Origin: JBCCAG01 sp050330955
Lineage (GTDB): Bacteria > Cyanobacteriota > Cyanobacteriia > CAKZMO01
Direction: 5' to 3'
Length of the DNA stretch: 43,867 nt
Assembly: GCA_050330955.1 (NCBI GenBank)
Contig: JBHJHJ010000076.1
Span: 1 to 43,867, forward strand
Part shown: positions 25,321 to 33,507 of the stretch, one piece after another
How positions within the stretch are numbered: the stretch's first letter is position 1
How the letters are laid out: the number at the start of each line of letters is the position of its first letter
Notes under the pieces: model-generated
Databases searched by the model: none
Told to the model about the DNA's origin: nothing
What the model saw: only the letters and a program-made list of their open reading frames with translations
Position numbers and translations under genes: made by a program

Positions 25321-26658
25321 TTAATCAAGGCGCCGCAGCCGCGCTACGAAAAAGCCATCCATTTGCTCTCGGTGGGGCCAAATCTTCAGCCAGCCCTCGG
25401 GCGATCGCCACTGGGACTGAATCTCGGCCAGCATGCCTGTAATTGCCGTTGGGTCTACGGTCCAGCCGTCGTGGGCGGCTAAAAACTGCTGCACCACCTG
25501 CTCGTTTTCCTGGGGGTGCAGGGTGCAGGTGGCGTAGACCATCACCCCGCCCGGCTTGACCCAGTCGGCGGCGTGGTGCAGCAGCGCTCCCTGGAGCTGC
25601 GCCAGCCCCGCTACGGTCTCAGGCGTCTGGCGCCAGCGGGCGTCAGCGTGGCGGTGCAGGGTTCCTAGCCCCGAGCAGGGGGCGTCGATTAGCGCCCGGT
25701 CTACTGCCTCAAAGCTCAGCTTCCTCGCGTCCGCAGCTTTAATCTGTATCGCGCTCAGCCCCAGGCGCGCCTGGTTCTGCTTCAGTCGCTCTAGCCGCTG
25801 GGCGCTGCGATCGCAGGCCCAGACGACGCCCCGATCGCCCATGAGCTCAGCGGCATGGGTAGCCTTGCCGCCGGGGGCTGCGCAGGCGTCCACAACGGTT
25901 TCCCCTGGCTGGGGGGCGAGGCAGTGGCCCACAAGCTGGGCGCTGGCGTCCTGGATACTCCACCAGCCGGCGTCAAAGCCTGGAATAGCCTGGACAGGCC
26001 GAGAATCAGCAAGCCGCAGCCCCTGGGGTAGCGGCAGCGCCAGATGGTCGATACCTGCAGAGCCCAGCGCCGCCGCCACCTCAGCGCGGGAGGTATGCAG
26101 CGGATTAATCCTCAAATCTAAGCTGGGGGGCTGATTCAACCATTCGCAAAGCTGTATTGTCTCCTCAAAACCAACGGCCTCAAGCCACAGAGCTACAATC
26201 CAGTCCGGGTAGCTGTGCTGCAGCCCCAGCCGCGCTACGGGGTCATCCGGCAGCACCAGCGGGTCCCCGTTCTCCTGCAGGCGCCCGTACTGGCGCAGCA
26301 CGCCGTTCACCAGGCCAGCCAGCCCGCGAAAGCCGTTTCGCTTTGCCAGATCGACGCTTGTATTCACCGCCGCTGAGGCGGGCACTTGGTCGAGGTAGCG
26401 CAGTTGATAGAGCCCCAGCCGCAGAATAAGCTGCAGCTTTGTGGGGTGCCGGGATTTTTTGCGGGAGAGCTGATCAATCAGGGCGTCAAGGGTACGGCGG
26501 CGGCGGGTGGTGCCGTAGACTAGCTCGGTCACAAACCGGCGATCTCTGGGCGACAGATCGACCTGACTGAGGCAAGCGTCGAGGGCAACATCGGCAAATA
26601 CGTCTCGCTCAATTTGCGTGAGGGCCTCAAAAGCAAGCTGTCGTGAGTCTTTTGGCAT
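25321..26658 (-). CDS. rsmB: 16S rRNA (cytosine-967 C5) methyltransferase
   Basis: Methylates C967 of 16S rRNA with S-adenosylmethionine. The N-terminal NusB-like RNA-binding domain covers about 5-130. The catalytic domain has the SAM-binding loop CAAPGGKATH (259-268), the DAPCSG motif with Cys328, and the nucleophile Cys378 in YATCTLHPQENE. At 445 residues the length is normal. The final residues (FFVARLRR) are the usual end. It is divergent from yqeK and is followed on its own strand by the ferredoxin gene after 80 bp. Confidence 0.96.
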   Translation of the reverse strand: MPKDSRQLAFEALTQIERDVFADVALDACLSQVDLSPRDRRFVTELVYGTTRRRRTLDALIDQLSRKKSRHPTKLQLILRLGLYQLRYLDQVPASAAVNTSVDLAKRNGFRGLAGLVNGVLRQYGRLQENGDPLVLPDDPVARLGLQHSYPDWIVALWLEAVGFEETIQLCEWLNQPPSLDLRINPLHTSRAEVAAALGSAGIDHLALPLPQGLRLADSRPVQAIPGFDAGWWSIQDASAQLVGHCLAPQPGETVVDACAAPGGKATHAAELMGDRGVVWACDRSAQRLERLKQNQARLGLSAIQIKAADARKLSFEAVDRALIDAPCSGLGTLHRHADARWRQTPETVAGLAQLQGALLHHAADWVKPGGVMVYATCTLHPQENEQVVQQFLAAHDGWTVDPTAITGMLAEIQSQWRSPEGWLKIWPHREQMDGFFVARLRRLD

Positions 26659-26768
26659 TTTCTGCTATCTCTCAAAACGCCACTAAAACGCCAGACTTCG
26701 GTGCGGGCGTTGCTGACTTGGGGTTACAGATGCTGTACCAACGCAGCAGTGGTGCTCGCTGCTGGCTC

Positions 26769-26798
26769 CAGCGCCACACTGCCCAGCGCCACACTGCC
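26769..26798. repeat. 15-bp tandem duplication in the rsmB/yqeK spacer
   Basis: CAGCGCCACACTGCC occurs twice without change at 26769-26783 and 26784-26798, in the 187-bp spacer between the divergent rsmB and yqeK genes, about 50 bp upstream of the yqeK start. It looks like a recent slippage duplication. Confidence 0.8.
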
Positions 26799-26845
26799 GC
26801 TGCTTTCTGGCTATGCTAGAGAAATAGACCACAGTATACAGCCGT

Positions 26846-27463
26846 ATGATAGTAGCAGAGCGACGGCGAGTCATGGCTTGGCTCACCGAAAACCTACCTA
26901 AACCCAGACTGTCTCACGTGATGCGCGTTGAGCGGATGTCGGCGGACTTAGCTGAACACCACGGCCTCAATGTAGATAAGGCAGCGGCGGCGGGGCTTTT
27001 ACACGATACGGCCAAATACTTCACCTCTGATCGGATATTGTCGCTGGCCCGAGCGGATGGTCTAAAAATAGACGACGTTTTTCAAGATAACCCCCGACTG
27101 CTCCACGCGGATGTGGGGGCCATCGTGGCGCGGGACGAGTTTGGCGTCACCGATAAAGAAGTGCTGGGGGCGATCGCCAACCACACTCTGGGCCAGCCGG
27201 CCATGGACGGCCTGAGCTGTGTGGTGTTTTTGGCCGATGGCTTGGAACCTGGGCGGGGCGACACGCCAGAGCTAAACCGGATGCGGCAAGTGAGCTACCA
27301 GGATCTCCACACCGCAGTTTGGATGAGCTGCGATTACACCATCCGCCACCTGCTCGATATCAGCCGCCCTGTGCATCCCCGAGCGATCGCCACCCGCAAT
27401 TGGTTTTTAAAAAGCGCTAAGACAAAGGGCCCACGGCTTCAACCCTCGGTACAATGCAATTAA
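26846..27463 (+). CDS. yqeK: HD-domain bis(5'-nucleosyl)-tetraphosphatase, YqeK family
   Basis: Symmetrically hydrolyses diadenosine tetraphosphate to two ADP, by family knowledge. The HD metal site is seen as His24 (RLSHVMRVE), His53-Asp54 (LLHDTAKYF), then HADVGAIVA, NHTLG and a distal Asp in LADGLEPGR. At 205 residues it is slightly longer than Bacillus YqeK because of a short basic C-terminal tail. It starts the plus-strand group yqeK > rsfS > CGLD27 > asparaginase; the yqeK-rsfS pairing is conserved in many bacteria. The ATG at 26846 is used. Confidence 0.92.
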   Translation: MIVAERRRVMAWLTENLPKPRLSHVMRVERMSADLAEHHGLNVDKAAAAGLLHDTAKYFTSDRILSLARADGLKIDDVFQDNPRLLHADVGAIVARDEFGVTDKEVLGAIANHTLGQPAMDGLSCVVFLADGLEPGRGDTPELNRMRQVSYQDLHTAVWMSCDYTIRHLLDISRPVHPRAIATRNWFLKSAKTKGPRLQPSVQCN

Positions 27464-27589
27464 TCGAGGGCTTACCCATAGGCGGTTGAGCTGCCGCTTA
27501 CCGCCACTGCACTCTATTTGTTTCAAAGTACTGTTTTTTTAGCGTCGTTTTCCAAAGATGAATAGAAACCTAGGAGAATAAAATTCTGA

Positions 27590-28039
27590 ATGATTAATCG
27601 CTCTAACCCGAACCAGACTTTTAATGACGCATCGGAACCCAATACATCAGCTCACGGCTCACAGACTGGCGCCGCTAACGGCCAAACCCATGAGACCCTC
27701 AAGCTCGCCCTCGATATCGTAGATGCCGCTAGCGAGCGGAAAGCCGCCGATATCTCCGTTTTAGACGTCTCAGATGTGTCTTACCTGGCTGACTACTTCG
27801 TGGTCATGACCGGATTTTCCAACGTTCAGGTTAGGGCAATCGCCCGCTCGATTCAGCAGACCACCGAAGAGAACTGGGACCGCTCGCCCCACCGCGTAGA
27901 GGGCATGACCGACGGCAACTGGATTCTGCTGGATTACGGCGATGTCATCGTGCACGTGTTTATGCCTCAAGAGCGTGAATATTATGGGCTTGAGGCGTTT
28001 TGGGGGCACGCCCGACGGGTCGATCGCGCTGCATCCTAG
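27590..28039 (+). CDS. rsfS: Ribosome silencing factor (Iojap/RsfS)
   Basis: Binds ribosomal protein uL14 and keeps ribosomal subunits apart during starvation. The family core is plain: ALDIVDAASERKAADISVLD, then SYLADYFVVMTGFSNVQVRA, DGNWILLDYGDVIVHVF, and EREYYGLEAFWG near the end. The first 35 residues are a polar low-complexity extension common in cyanobacterial members. TAGGAG lies 13 bases before the ATG. It follows yqeK, its usual neighbour. Confidence 0.95.
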   Translation: MINRSNPNQTFNDASEPNTSAHGSQTGAANGQTHETLKLALDIVDAASERKAADISVLDVSDVSYLADYFVVMTGFSNVQVRAIARSIQQTTEENWDRSPHRVEGMTDGNWILLDYGDVIVHVFMPQEREYYGLEAFWGHARRVDRAAS

Positions 28040-28149
28040 GTTACGCTGCTCCATCCTTCCGACGGAAGCCGCTATGGTGTAAGGGTAGCGAGCTGCTATC
28101 TGTTTTCTATGCTACCGTTCCGGTCGCCCACCGCATCTCAGATTTCCCT

Positions 28150-28647
28150 ATGAAGTCCTCATCTGTTTGTCCCGTTCCTCCAGAGCAGCTGCCGATCAAT
28201 GAATACGGTGAGCTAAAGGAGTCTTGGTTTTTTCGGTGGGCAACCTTAAGCCAGTTTCAGTACTACCGACCGACGCTGCTGCTCTGGGCGCTGGGCTGGC
28301 TCGTTGCAGGCCCTGTTGCGGCGGTGAGCTTCTCCCCAGAGAAGCATCTCTTCCAGTTTGTGCTGAGCGCTGCTGGGGGAGCAGCTATCATACCCGGCCT
28401 GGCCCTAATCCAGCTCTATTTCGGCTGGAAGTATATCTACAACCGGCTCAATAGCCATGCCATCCCCTACGAAGAATCGGGCTGGTACGACGGCCAGGTT
28501 TGGCAAAAGCCGAGTGAGGTGCTGCAGCGGGACCGACTGGTGGTGTCCTACCAACTCAAGCCCTTGATGGAGAAGCTTCAAAAAACGCTGCTCCTGCTCA
28601 GCATGCTCCTAGGCGGCGATCTCGCATTACTGCTTCTCAGTACTTAA
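28150..28647 (+). CDS. CGLD27-family (DUF1230) membrane protein
   Basis: A 165-residue membrane protein conserved in cyanobacteria and plastid-bearing organisms; the Chlamydomonas homologue gave the name CGLD27. Features are VPPEQLPINEYGELKESWFF near the start and about three hydrophobic helices (43-60, 70-95, 140-162). The motif YEESGWYDGQVWQKP lies between the last two, and RDRLVVSYQLKPLM follows. Function is not firmly known; links to photosynthesis or iron status have been proposed for homologues. ATG 28150 is chosen because the upstream extension in the same frame overlaps rsfS and has no family pattern. Confidence 0.88.
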   Translation: MKSSSVCPVPPEQLPINEYGELKESWFFRWATLSQFQYYRPTLLLWALGWLVAGPVAAVSFSPEKHLFQFVLSAAGGAAIIPGLALIQLYFGWKYIYNRLNSHAIPYEESGWYDGQVWQKPSEVLQRDRLVVSYQLKPLMEKLQKTLLLLSMLLGGDLALLLLST

Positions 28648-28677
28648 CAATCAATATCTTTATCATCGAAGAACCCC

Positions 28678-29625
28678 ATGGCAAAACGTACGCAAACTGC
28701 TGAGCTTGAGGTTCAGCTTTTGAGAGAAGGCATTGTTGAATCGGTTCATCAGGTGCAGGCTGCGGTCTGCGACGACAGGGGGCGAACGCTGTCAGCGGCG
28801 GGGCATTCCGAAGCGGAAGTGTTCGTTCGCTCAGCCCTAAAGCCCTTTCAGGCGCTAGCGGTCACCTCAAGCGGCACCATGGAGACCTATCGCCTCACCG
28901 ACAAAGACCTGGCAATTATCTGTAGCTCCCATAAGGGCACCATTGCCCAGGCCCGTCAAGCCTTCAATATCCTCTGGCGAGCCAATATCGACCCGACGGC
29001 GCTGCAGTGCCCCACGCCACCAGGAAAACAGAGCCCGCTACAGCACAACTGCTCTGGCAAGCACGCTGGCATGCTGGCGGTCTCTCAGCAGCGGAATTGG
29101 TCGCTTAACGGCTACCTGCAGCGGGACCATCCGGTGCAGGCGCTAATCTTCGGTAAGATCGCTGAACTGCTGCACATGCCTGCAGACGAGTTTATCAGCG
29201 TGCACGACGACTGCGGGGCGCCGACCTACCGCATGCAAATCAACCAGCTTGCAACCCTCTACGCCCATTTAGCGTCAGGGGGCAATTTAGGCCTAGAGCG
29301 CATTATTCGCGCTATGACGCAGCATCCTGGCCTGGTCTCAGGAAAGGGCGAGTTTGACACCAGCGTTATGGAAATCAGCGAAGGGGAACTGGTGAGCAAA
29401 TCGGGCGCAGAGGGGGTGCAGTGCATTGCTCGGGTGGGCAGCGGCCTGGGCATGGCTATCAAGGTGACCGACGGCGCGAAACGGGCGAAGCACGCGGTGG
29501 CCATTCACCTGATGAAGCAGCTAGGCTGGATTAGCCCCACGGCGGCGGAGACCTTGGCAGACTCGTTTATGAATCTGGGGGACTATAAGCGGCTCGACGT
29601 GGCGGGTGAGCTGACGATGATTTAG
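28678..29625 (+). CDS. L-asparaginase, AnsA/asparaginase II family
   Basis: Belongs to the asparaginase II family (Rhizobium-type thermolabile asparaginase), which converts asparagine to aspartate and ammonia. Family landmarks are FVRSALKPFQALA, IICSSHKGT, LQHNCSGKHAGMLAVS, DDCGAPTYRMQ and PGLVSGKGEFDT. The SSHKGT stretch supplies the Ser-Lys dyad of the family (usually SHxGE; Lys-Gly is seen here). At 315 residues the length is normal. It is the last protein gene of the plus-strand group and lies 60 bp before the initiator tRNA. No signal peptide is visible. Confidence 0.92.
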   Translation: MAKRTQTAELEVQLLREGIVESVHQVQAAVCDDRGRTLSAAGHSEAEVFVRSALKPFQALAVTSSGTMETYRLTDKDLAIICSSHKGTIAQARQAFNILWRANIDPTALQCPTPPGKQSPLQHNCSGKHAGMLAVSQQRNWSLNGYLQRDHPVQALIFGKIAELLHMPADEFISVHDDCGAPTYRMQINQLATLYAHLASGGNLGLERIIRAMTQHPGLVSGKGEFDTSVMEISEGELVSKSGAEGVQCIARVGSGLGMAIKVTDGAKRAKHAVAIHLMKQLGWISPTAAETLADSFMNLGDYKRLDVAGELTMI

Positions 29626-29665
29626 CGCCTCCTTTGAAAGTCGTCCCCACAGTAAGGGAATCTGC

Positions 29666-29674
29666 TGCTAGAAT
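29666..29674 (+). promoter_or_regulatory. Extended -10 promoter element of the initiator tRNA gene
   Basis: TGCTAGAAT combines the TG of an extended -10 with a 5/6 match to TATAAT. It ends 11 bases before the mature 5' end of the tRNA. No good -35 hexamer is found at 16-18 bp, which fits extended -10 promoters. Confidence 0.5.
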
Positions 29675-29685
29675 AGTTAGAGCGA

Positions 29686-29759
<74 letters not shown>

Positions 29760-29767
29760 CTTCTTAA

Positions 29768-29799
29768 AGAGGGTCTTACAGCTGTAAGGCCCTCTTTTT
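29768..29799 (+). terminator. Rho-independent terminator of the initiator tRNA gene
   Basis: Arms AGAGGGTCTTACAG and CTGTAAGGCCCTCT pair over 14 bp with one G-T pair and are followed by TTTTT. It begins eight bases after the tRNA 3' end. The two arms meet without spacer bases, so the loop forms from the central bases. Confidence 0.92.
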
Positions 29800-29836
29800 G
29801 CTTTCTGGGGCAAATGTGAGTGCACGTTTTGCTAGA

Positions 29837-30277
29837 TGCAGCTGCAATAGAAAATCGATGCGGCGCTTTGCTATGTTATGCACCTGCAACGGAGAGTTGG
29901 GCGATCGCAATGGAGCGTTGCTGTGCCACATCTGAGGATTGGTGTGCCACTTTGCTATGTTGGGCGATCGCAATGGAGAATTGAGCGATCGCAATGGAGA
30001 ATTGAGCGATCGCATTTAAGAGTTAGGCGATCGCATTTGAGAGTTAGGCGATCGCAATGGAGCGTTGATGTGCCACATTTGAGGATTGGTGTGCCACTTT
30101 ACTATGTTGGGCGATCGCATTTGAGAGTTAGGCGATCGCATTCAAGAGTTGGGCGATCGCATTTGAGAGTTGATGTGCCACATTAAAGGATCGGTGTGCC
30201 GCTTTGATGTGTTGGGCGATCGCATCAAAGACTTAGGGAGTTGTAATGGAAGAGCGCTGTGATACATTTGCAGGCTG
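29837..30277. repeat. Phased tandem array: 21 consecutive 21-bp units, ten carrying HIP1
   Basis: Cutting the sequence every 21 bases from 29837 gives 21 aligned units (441 bp). Three unit types recur. Type A begins GGCGATCGCA and ends GAGTTG or similar (29900, 29963, 29984, 30005, 30026, 30047, 30110, 30131, 30152, 30215). Type B begins TGTGCCACAT (29921, 30068, 30173, each after one leading base). Type C begins GTGTGCCACTTT or close (29942, 30089, 30194). B is always followed by C, and C by A. All A units hold GCGATCGC at the same phase. The outermost two or three units at each end are more diverged. A plus-strand reading frame of seven-residue repeats exists only because 21 is a multiple of three; it is probably not a gene. 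There are no unique spacers, so this is not CRISPR. Confidence 0.93.
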
Positions 30278-30744
30278 CTATGCCAGAAGGGGGCAAGAAC
30301 AAGGTGGCGGTGATTCGTGGAGATGCATAGCGGCCATTGGCATAGCTAGGAGAGCAGTTTTTTCTTTTTGCGATGGATACGCAGCTAGCCGTGACCACTC
30401 TGATGAACGAGCGGTTAATTATTCGATCGTTTGGCCGGCTGATTATCTTCACAGCAACCATCGCTATCAAAGCTGTTTAGCTTAATGCTTGGGTCACTTT
30501 GCTAAGGACATTTTCGGCACTGAACCGAAGAAGCCTGGGCTAAAGTGCCATACTTCACTTTGCAGAAGCCTCATAGTTACTTTTCAGTTTCTTTAAAAAT
30601 GGGAATCGTGATATATTCCTGCCCTATAACAAGTGCCTTGATGAGCCCTGATGCCAGGGGCGATCGCACGGCATTTTAAGTGGGGCCTGTTGCTCAGGCC
30701 CCACAATCTGTTCTGAAAATCGTTTTCAAGGGTAAGCAGCTATC
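30278..30744. other. Spacer with a 10-bp perfect hairpin upstream of the small membrane protein gene
   Basis: No convincing gene is found between the array and 30745; short frames on both strands lack family patterns. GTGGGGCCTG-TTGCT-CAGGCCCCAC at 30680-30704 is a perfect hairpin with no T-run. A small palindrome TGAAAA-TCG-TTTTCA follows at 30714-30728. Together they could shape a 5' leader of the small gene or end an upstream transcript. TATATT near 30611-30616 is a possible -10, without a clear -35. Confidence 0.45.
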
Positions 30745-30897
30745 ATGACTAACCAAGAGATCAACGAAATCGCCTTGCTCGTGACCGCATCTGTCCTATC
30801 CATCTGCACCGTCGTCGTTAGCTTCACCAGCGACCCGTCCCACGCCGCAGCGCATCGGGCTGCTCCAGTCACCGCCGAGGCGCCCCTATTCGAGTAG
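30745..30897 (+). CDS. Small single-span membrane-type protein, 50 residues, unknown
   Basis: The frame MTNQEINEIALLVTASVL continues through a hydrophobic stretch (about residues 8-27) to a polar tail rich in Ala, His and Pro that ends PLFE. This has the look of a short single-helix membrane protein. AGGG lies about 13 bases before the ATG. The last codons and stop are part of a perfect 13-bp tandem duplication, so the end of the gene may have been altered recently. It lies 51 bp ahead of the nucleoside hydrolase gene. I do not recognise the family. Confidence 0.5.
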   Translation: MTNQEINEIALLVTASVLSICTVVVSFTSDPSHAAAHRAAPVTAEAPLFE

Positions 30898-30912
30898 CCT
30901 ATTCGAGTAGCC
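30887..30912. repeat. 13-bp tandem duplication covering the stop codon of the small gene
   Basis: TATTCGAGTAGCC occurs twice in direct succession (30887-30899 and 30900-30912). The first copy contains the TAG stop of the 50-residue frame. The duplication is perfect, which suggests it is recent. Confidence 0.8.
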
Positions 30913-30948
30913 TAAAGGGGGTGAGCAATCGCGGCGGATGGGACCGGA

Positions 30949-31917
30949 GTGACCCGAAAAATTCTTTTAGATACCGACCCTGGCGGAGACGATAGCGTCG
31001 CGCTGCTGTGGCTGCAGAGCTTGGCCCAGCAGGAATTGCTTCACCTGATTGCGGTGACCGCTGCCGACGGCAACGTATCTGCCCAGCAAACCTTCGATAA
31101 CGTCTGTCGGCTGCTGCAGCTTTTGGGGGTGAGGGTGCCCGTAGGGAAAGGTGCTGGGGCCAAAACGAAGGCCAAAGATGCGTCCCACATCCACGGTGCC
31201 GACGGCATGGGCAACCTTGCGGCCACCCTGCCGCCGCCCGACCCGCCCCTAGATACGGCTCTCGCTTCCGATGAATTGCTCATCGACCAGATCGCGGCCC
31301 AGCCCCAAGAAATTACCGTGGTGGCCATTGGCCCTTTGACCAACCTAGCCGCCGCTGAGAAAAAGCGCCCCGGCATCTTGGCGCTGGCCAAGGAAATCGT
31401 GATTATGGGCGGGGCGATCGCACACCCCGGCAACGTGACGCCCCACGCTGAGTTCAACATTTGGTTTAACCCTGAGGCAGCGGCAACGGTATTGGGAAGT
31501 GGTGCATCCATGGTGCTGATACCCCTAGACGTCACCAGTCAGCTTCAATTCACCTGCGCCATGGCCCAAGAAATTTATGGCCACAGTCCCCAGAGCGCGA
31601 TCGCCCAGTTTCTTTTAGCGCTGTGCCAATTTATGAATACCACCGCCCGGGGCTACCGCGAAACCGACGGCAGCGCTTTTCTGGTCCACGATGCCGCTAC
31701 CCTGGCCTACTTGGTTTACCCCTATCTATTGACCTTTCGGCGCGCCCGCGTCACGGTTGAGGCCCAGGGCTACCTCACCCGGGGCCAAACCCTAGTGGAC
31801 ATCAGGCCTGGGCCAAAGCCCCCCGCTAATACCTGGGTTGCAACAGATGTGGACGCTTCGGCGTTTTTTGCCTGTTTAGTTCACGACCTTAAGGGTTTGG
31901 TTCAAAGAACGAATTGA
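30949..31917 (+). CDS. Nucleoside hydrolase (inosine-uridine-preferring type)
   Basis: Cleaves ribonucleosides to base and ribose. The N-terminal calcium-binding cluster LLDTDPGGDDSVAL carries the family DTDPGxDD motif. Further landmarks are TAADGNVSAQQTFDN, GADGMGNL, IGPLTNLA, VIMGGAIAHPGNVTPHAEFNIWFNP (seen in parts) and VHDAATLAYLV with the His-Asp pair. At 322 residues the length is normal. The start is a GTG at 30949. It is convergent with the NYN gene, 24 bp apart. It may salvage purines or pyrimidines; substrate preference cannot be read. Confidence 0.94.
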   Translation: MTRKILLDTDPGGDDSVALLWLQSLAQQELLHLIAVTAADGNVSAQQTFDNVCRLLQLLGVRVPVGKGAGAKTKAKDASHIHGADGMGNLAATLPPPDPPLDTALASDELLIDQIAAQPQEITVVAIGPLTNLAAAEKKRPGILALAKEIVIMGGAIAHPGNVTPHAEFNIWFNPEAAATVLGSGASMVLIPLDVTSQLQFTCAMAQEIYGHSPQSAIAQFLLALCQFMNTTARGYRETDGSAFLVHDAATLAYLVYPYLLTFRRARVTVEAQGYLTRGQTLVDIRPGPKPPANTWVATDVDASAFFACLVHDLKGLVQRTN

Positions 31918-31941
31918 GATCCGAGGGTTGGGCGGCAAATT

Positions 31942-33234
31942 TCACAGATGGTAAAGCTGGCTCAAATACGCCTCGCGCCGCTCTTCTAAATCCACCGCCA
32001 GGCAATAGGTGCCGTCTTCCTGCTTTGTTAAGACGCCGACGTCAATGCACCGGCTGAGGGACTGCTTGAGCTGGGCGTTGGTGAGGTCCAGACGTCCGTC
32101 CTTTTTGGCCTGCCGCACGTAGCTAAAAATCCCCAAAAACCTACCGTAGGTTCGCTTGGGTACGCCATCGTCGAAGGCCAGACAAATCTGGTCTAGAATG
32201 ATGCCCCACTTTTCCAAGGTGAATTCTCCAGCGCTGTCACCGCTGAATTCTGACTCTAGCTCCGGGTCTTCGTCAGGTAAAAACAGCTCCTTGAACTCCC
32301 TCAAGGTCTGTACCTTGACCGCGCCGTCGGCCTCCGCTTTAGCGATGAACGCGCTGAAGTTGTCAAAGGACATGCGCTCGTGACGAATGGACTGAAACCC
32401 GCTGTAGGTGAAGTCTGGGTTGGCCCGCATCAGCAGATCAATAGCGCCAAAGCGGGTGCTTTTCCCCTGGTTGCGGGCTTGGTTGATCGATTCGGTCAGG
32501 CAGGCGATCGCGTCGCTATAGCTAATCTCTTGCTTCAGCGGCTGCTCATCTTCTGTCGCCGGGTAGCGGCTGTCCGTGGACAGCTTTTCAAGGTCGATAA
32601 ACTCATCGGCGCTCAGCATCAGCTGCTCGCTAGCGGTTTCGGTGCGGCCAATGAGCGTGACCCGCTTTCGCAGGGTCCGCAAGGCGTTGACCAAAGGCAC
32701 AAAGTCCCGGTCGGCGGTGACGATGATGAACTGCTGGATATTGGGGTAGTGGTGGGCCGTGTTGAGGCAGTCTACCGTGAGCTTGATGTCGACGCTGTTT
32801 TCCTTTCCAGTCGACACATGAATGGGCTCAAACCCCAGGCTGTAGAGGGCCTGAACCAGAGGCTCTCGCTCCCGCCGCCAGTTGGCGTACACCATCTTAA
32901 ATCGGGTGTGTCCCTTATGTTCTGAGTAGTTGACTAAGGACTCAGCTAGGGGCGCTTTGCCGCCGCGGGTCGCCACCCTGACGTTCTCATAGTCCCAAAA
33001 AACGGCGATGTCGTCAGAGCCCCAGAGCGCGCCGAATCGTGATTTGCGGCGAGATTGACCACCAGCCTGAAACGGACGGGTTTGCGTCACCAATCCCCCC
33101 GCATAGGCCGCCGACATGGCCACCGTTCCCGTCAGCAGCGATCGCTTCACCTCGCGCTCCACCAGCCAGCTTACCCCCGCCACCAGCCCAAAGGCGATCG
33201 CCCCAAAGCCAATCAGTACTCCAGCTCGTGCCAT
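31942..33234 (-). CDS. Membrane-anchored NYN-domain (LabA-like) RNase with OST-HTH-like domain
   Basis: A 430-residue protein. The N-terminus has two hydrophobic stretches (about 4-24 and 34-50). Then comes an NYN (PIN-like) nuclease domain at 75-217, with acidic residues Asp81 (FWDYENV), Asp149 (VDIKLTVD) and Asp175/Asp177 (TADRDFVPLV) at the catalytic places. Residues 240-320 (KSTRFGAIDLLMRANPDFTY and on) resemble an OST-HTH/LOTUS RNA-binding domain. A further winged-helix-like part ends the protein. The likely job is RNA cleavage or binding at the membrane; LabA-like relatives in cyanobacteria have been tied to circadian output, which does not prove the same role here. It is head to head with a second NYN gene. 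Start ATG 33234. Confidence 0.88.
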   Translation of the reverse strand: MARAGVLIGFGAIAFGLVAGVSWLVEREVKRSLLTGTVAMSAAYAGGLVTQTRPFQAGGQSRRKSRFGALWGSDDIAVFWDYENVRVATRGGKAPLAESLVNYSEHKGHTRFKMVYANWRREREPLVQALYSLGFEPIHVSTGKENSVDIKLTVDCLNTAHHYPNIQQFIIVTADRDFVPLVNALRTLRKRVTLIGRTETASEQLMLSADEFIDLEKLSTDSRYPATEDEQPLKQEISYSDAIACLTESINQARNQGKSTRFGAIDLLMRANPDFTYSGFQSIRHERMSFDNFSAFIAKAEADGAVKVQTLREFKELFLPDEDPELESEFSGDSAGEFTLEKWGIILDQICLAFDDGVPKRTYGRFLGIFSYVRQAKKDGRLDLTNAQLKQSLSRCIDVGVLTKQEDGTYCLAVDLEERREAYLSQLYHL

Positions 33235-33507
33235 GATCCAAAGCCAGCCGCAACAATATACCTGTCCAGTTTACGCATAGGATCGCCAATTCTCTAACCT
33301 TTTTAAGCCCCCGTTAAAGCACCTGGTTAAACCGCTGAAGGCCGCTGTAATTGCGGCTAAAACCCATAGGTTTCCTGGCCTTAGAAATACATCGGGACAG
33401 GAGGCCTGATCTCCGAAGGCTATCCGATTTAGGAGCGTTCAGGTGGACTTTATTGCAATTGCCCTGAGGCTTCAACGCCACTTTTATCAACCGTGAGGGA
33501 CTTGAGT

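Noticed and set aside
29878..30186. 102-codon frame of seven-residue repeats inside the 21-bp array
   Set aside because: It exists only because 21 is a multiple of three. No ribosome-binding site is seen, the other strand is also open for part of it, and it ends at a chance TAA in a diverged unit.
29837..30277. CRISPR array
   Set aside because: Units are directly adjacent with no unique spacers, and no cas gene is in the window.
29837..30277. Iteron-type replication origin
   Set aside because: The 21-bp spacing resembles plasmid iterons, but no Rep, dnaA or partition gene is near, and the surrounding genes are chromosomal.
30225..30485. Overlapping frames of about 80 codons on both strands after the array
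   Set aside because: Neither shows a family pattern, hydrophobic helix or ribosome-binding site, and they overlap each other almost fully.
30680..30704. Rho-independent terminator
   Set aside because: The hairpin is perfect but has no T-run on either side, so it was kept only as a hairpin.
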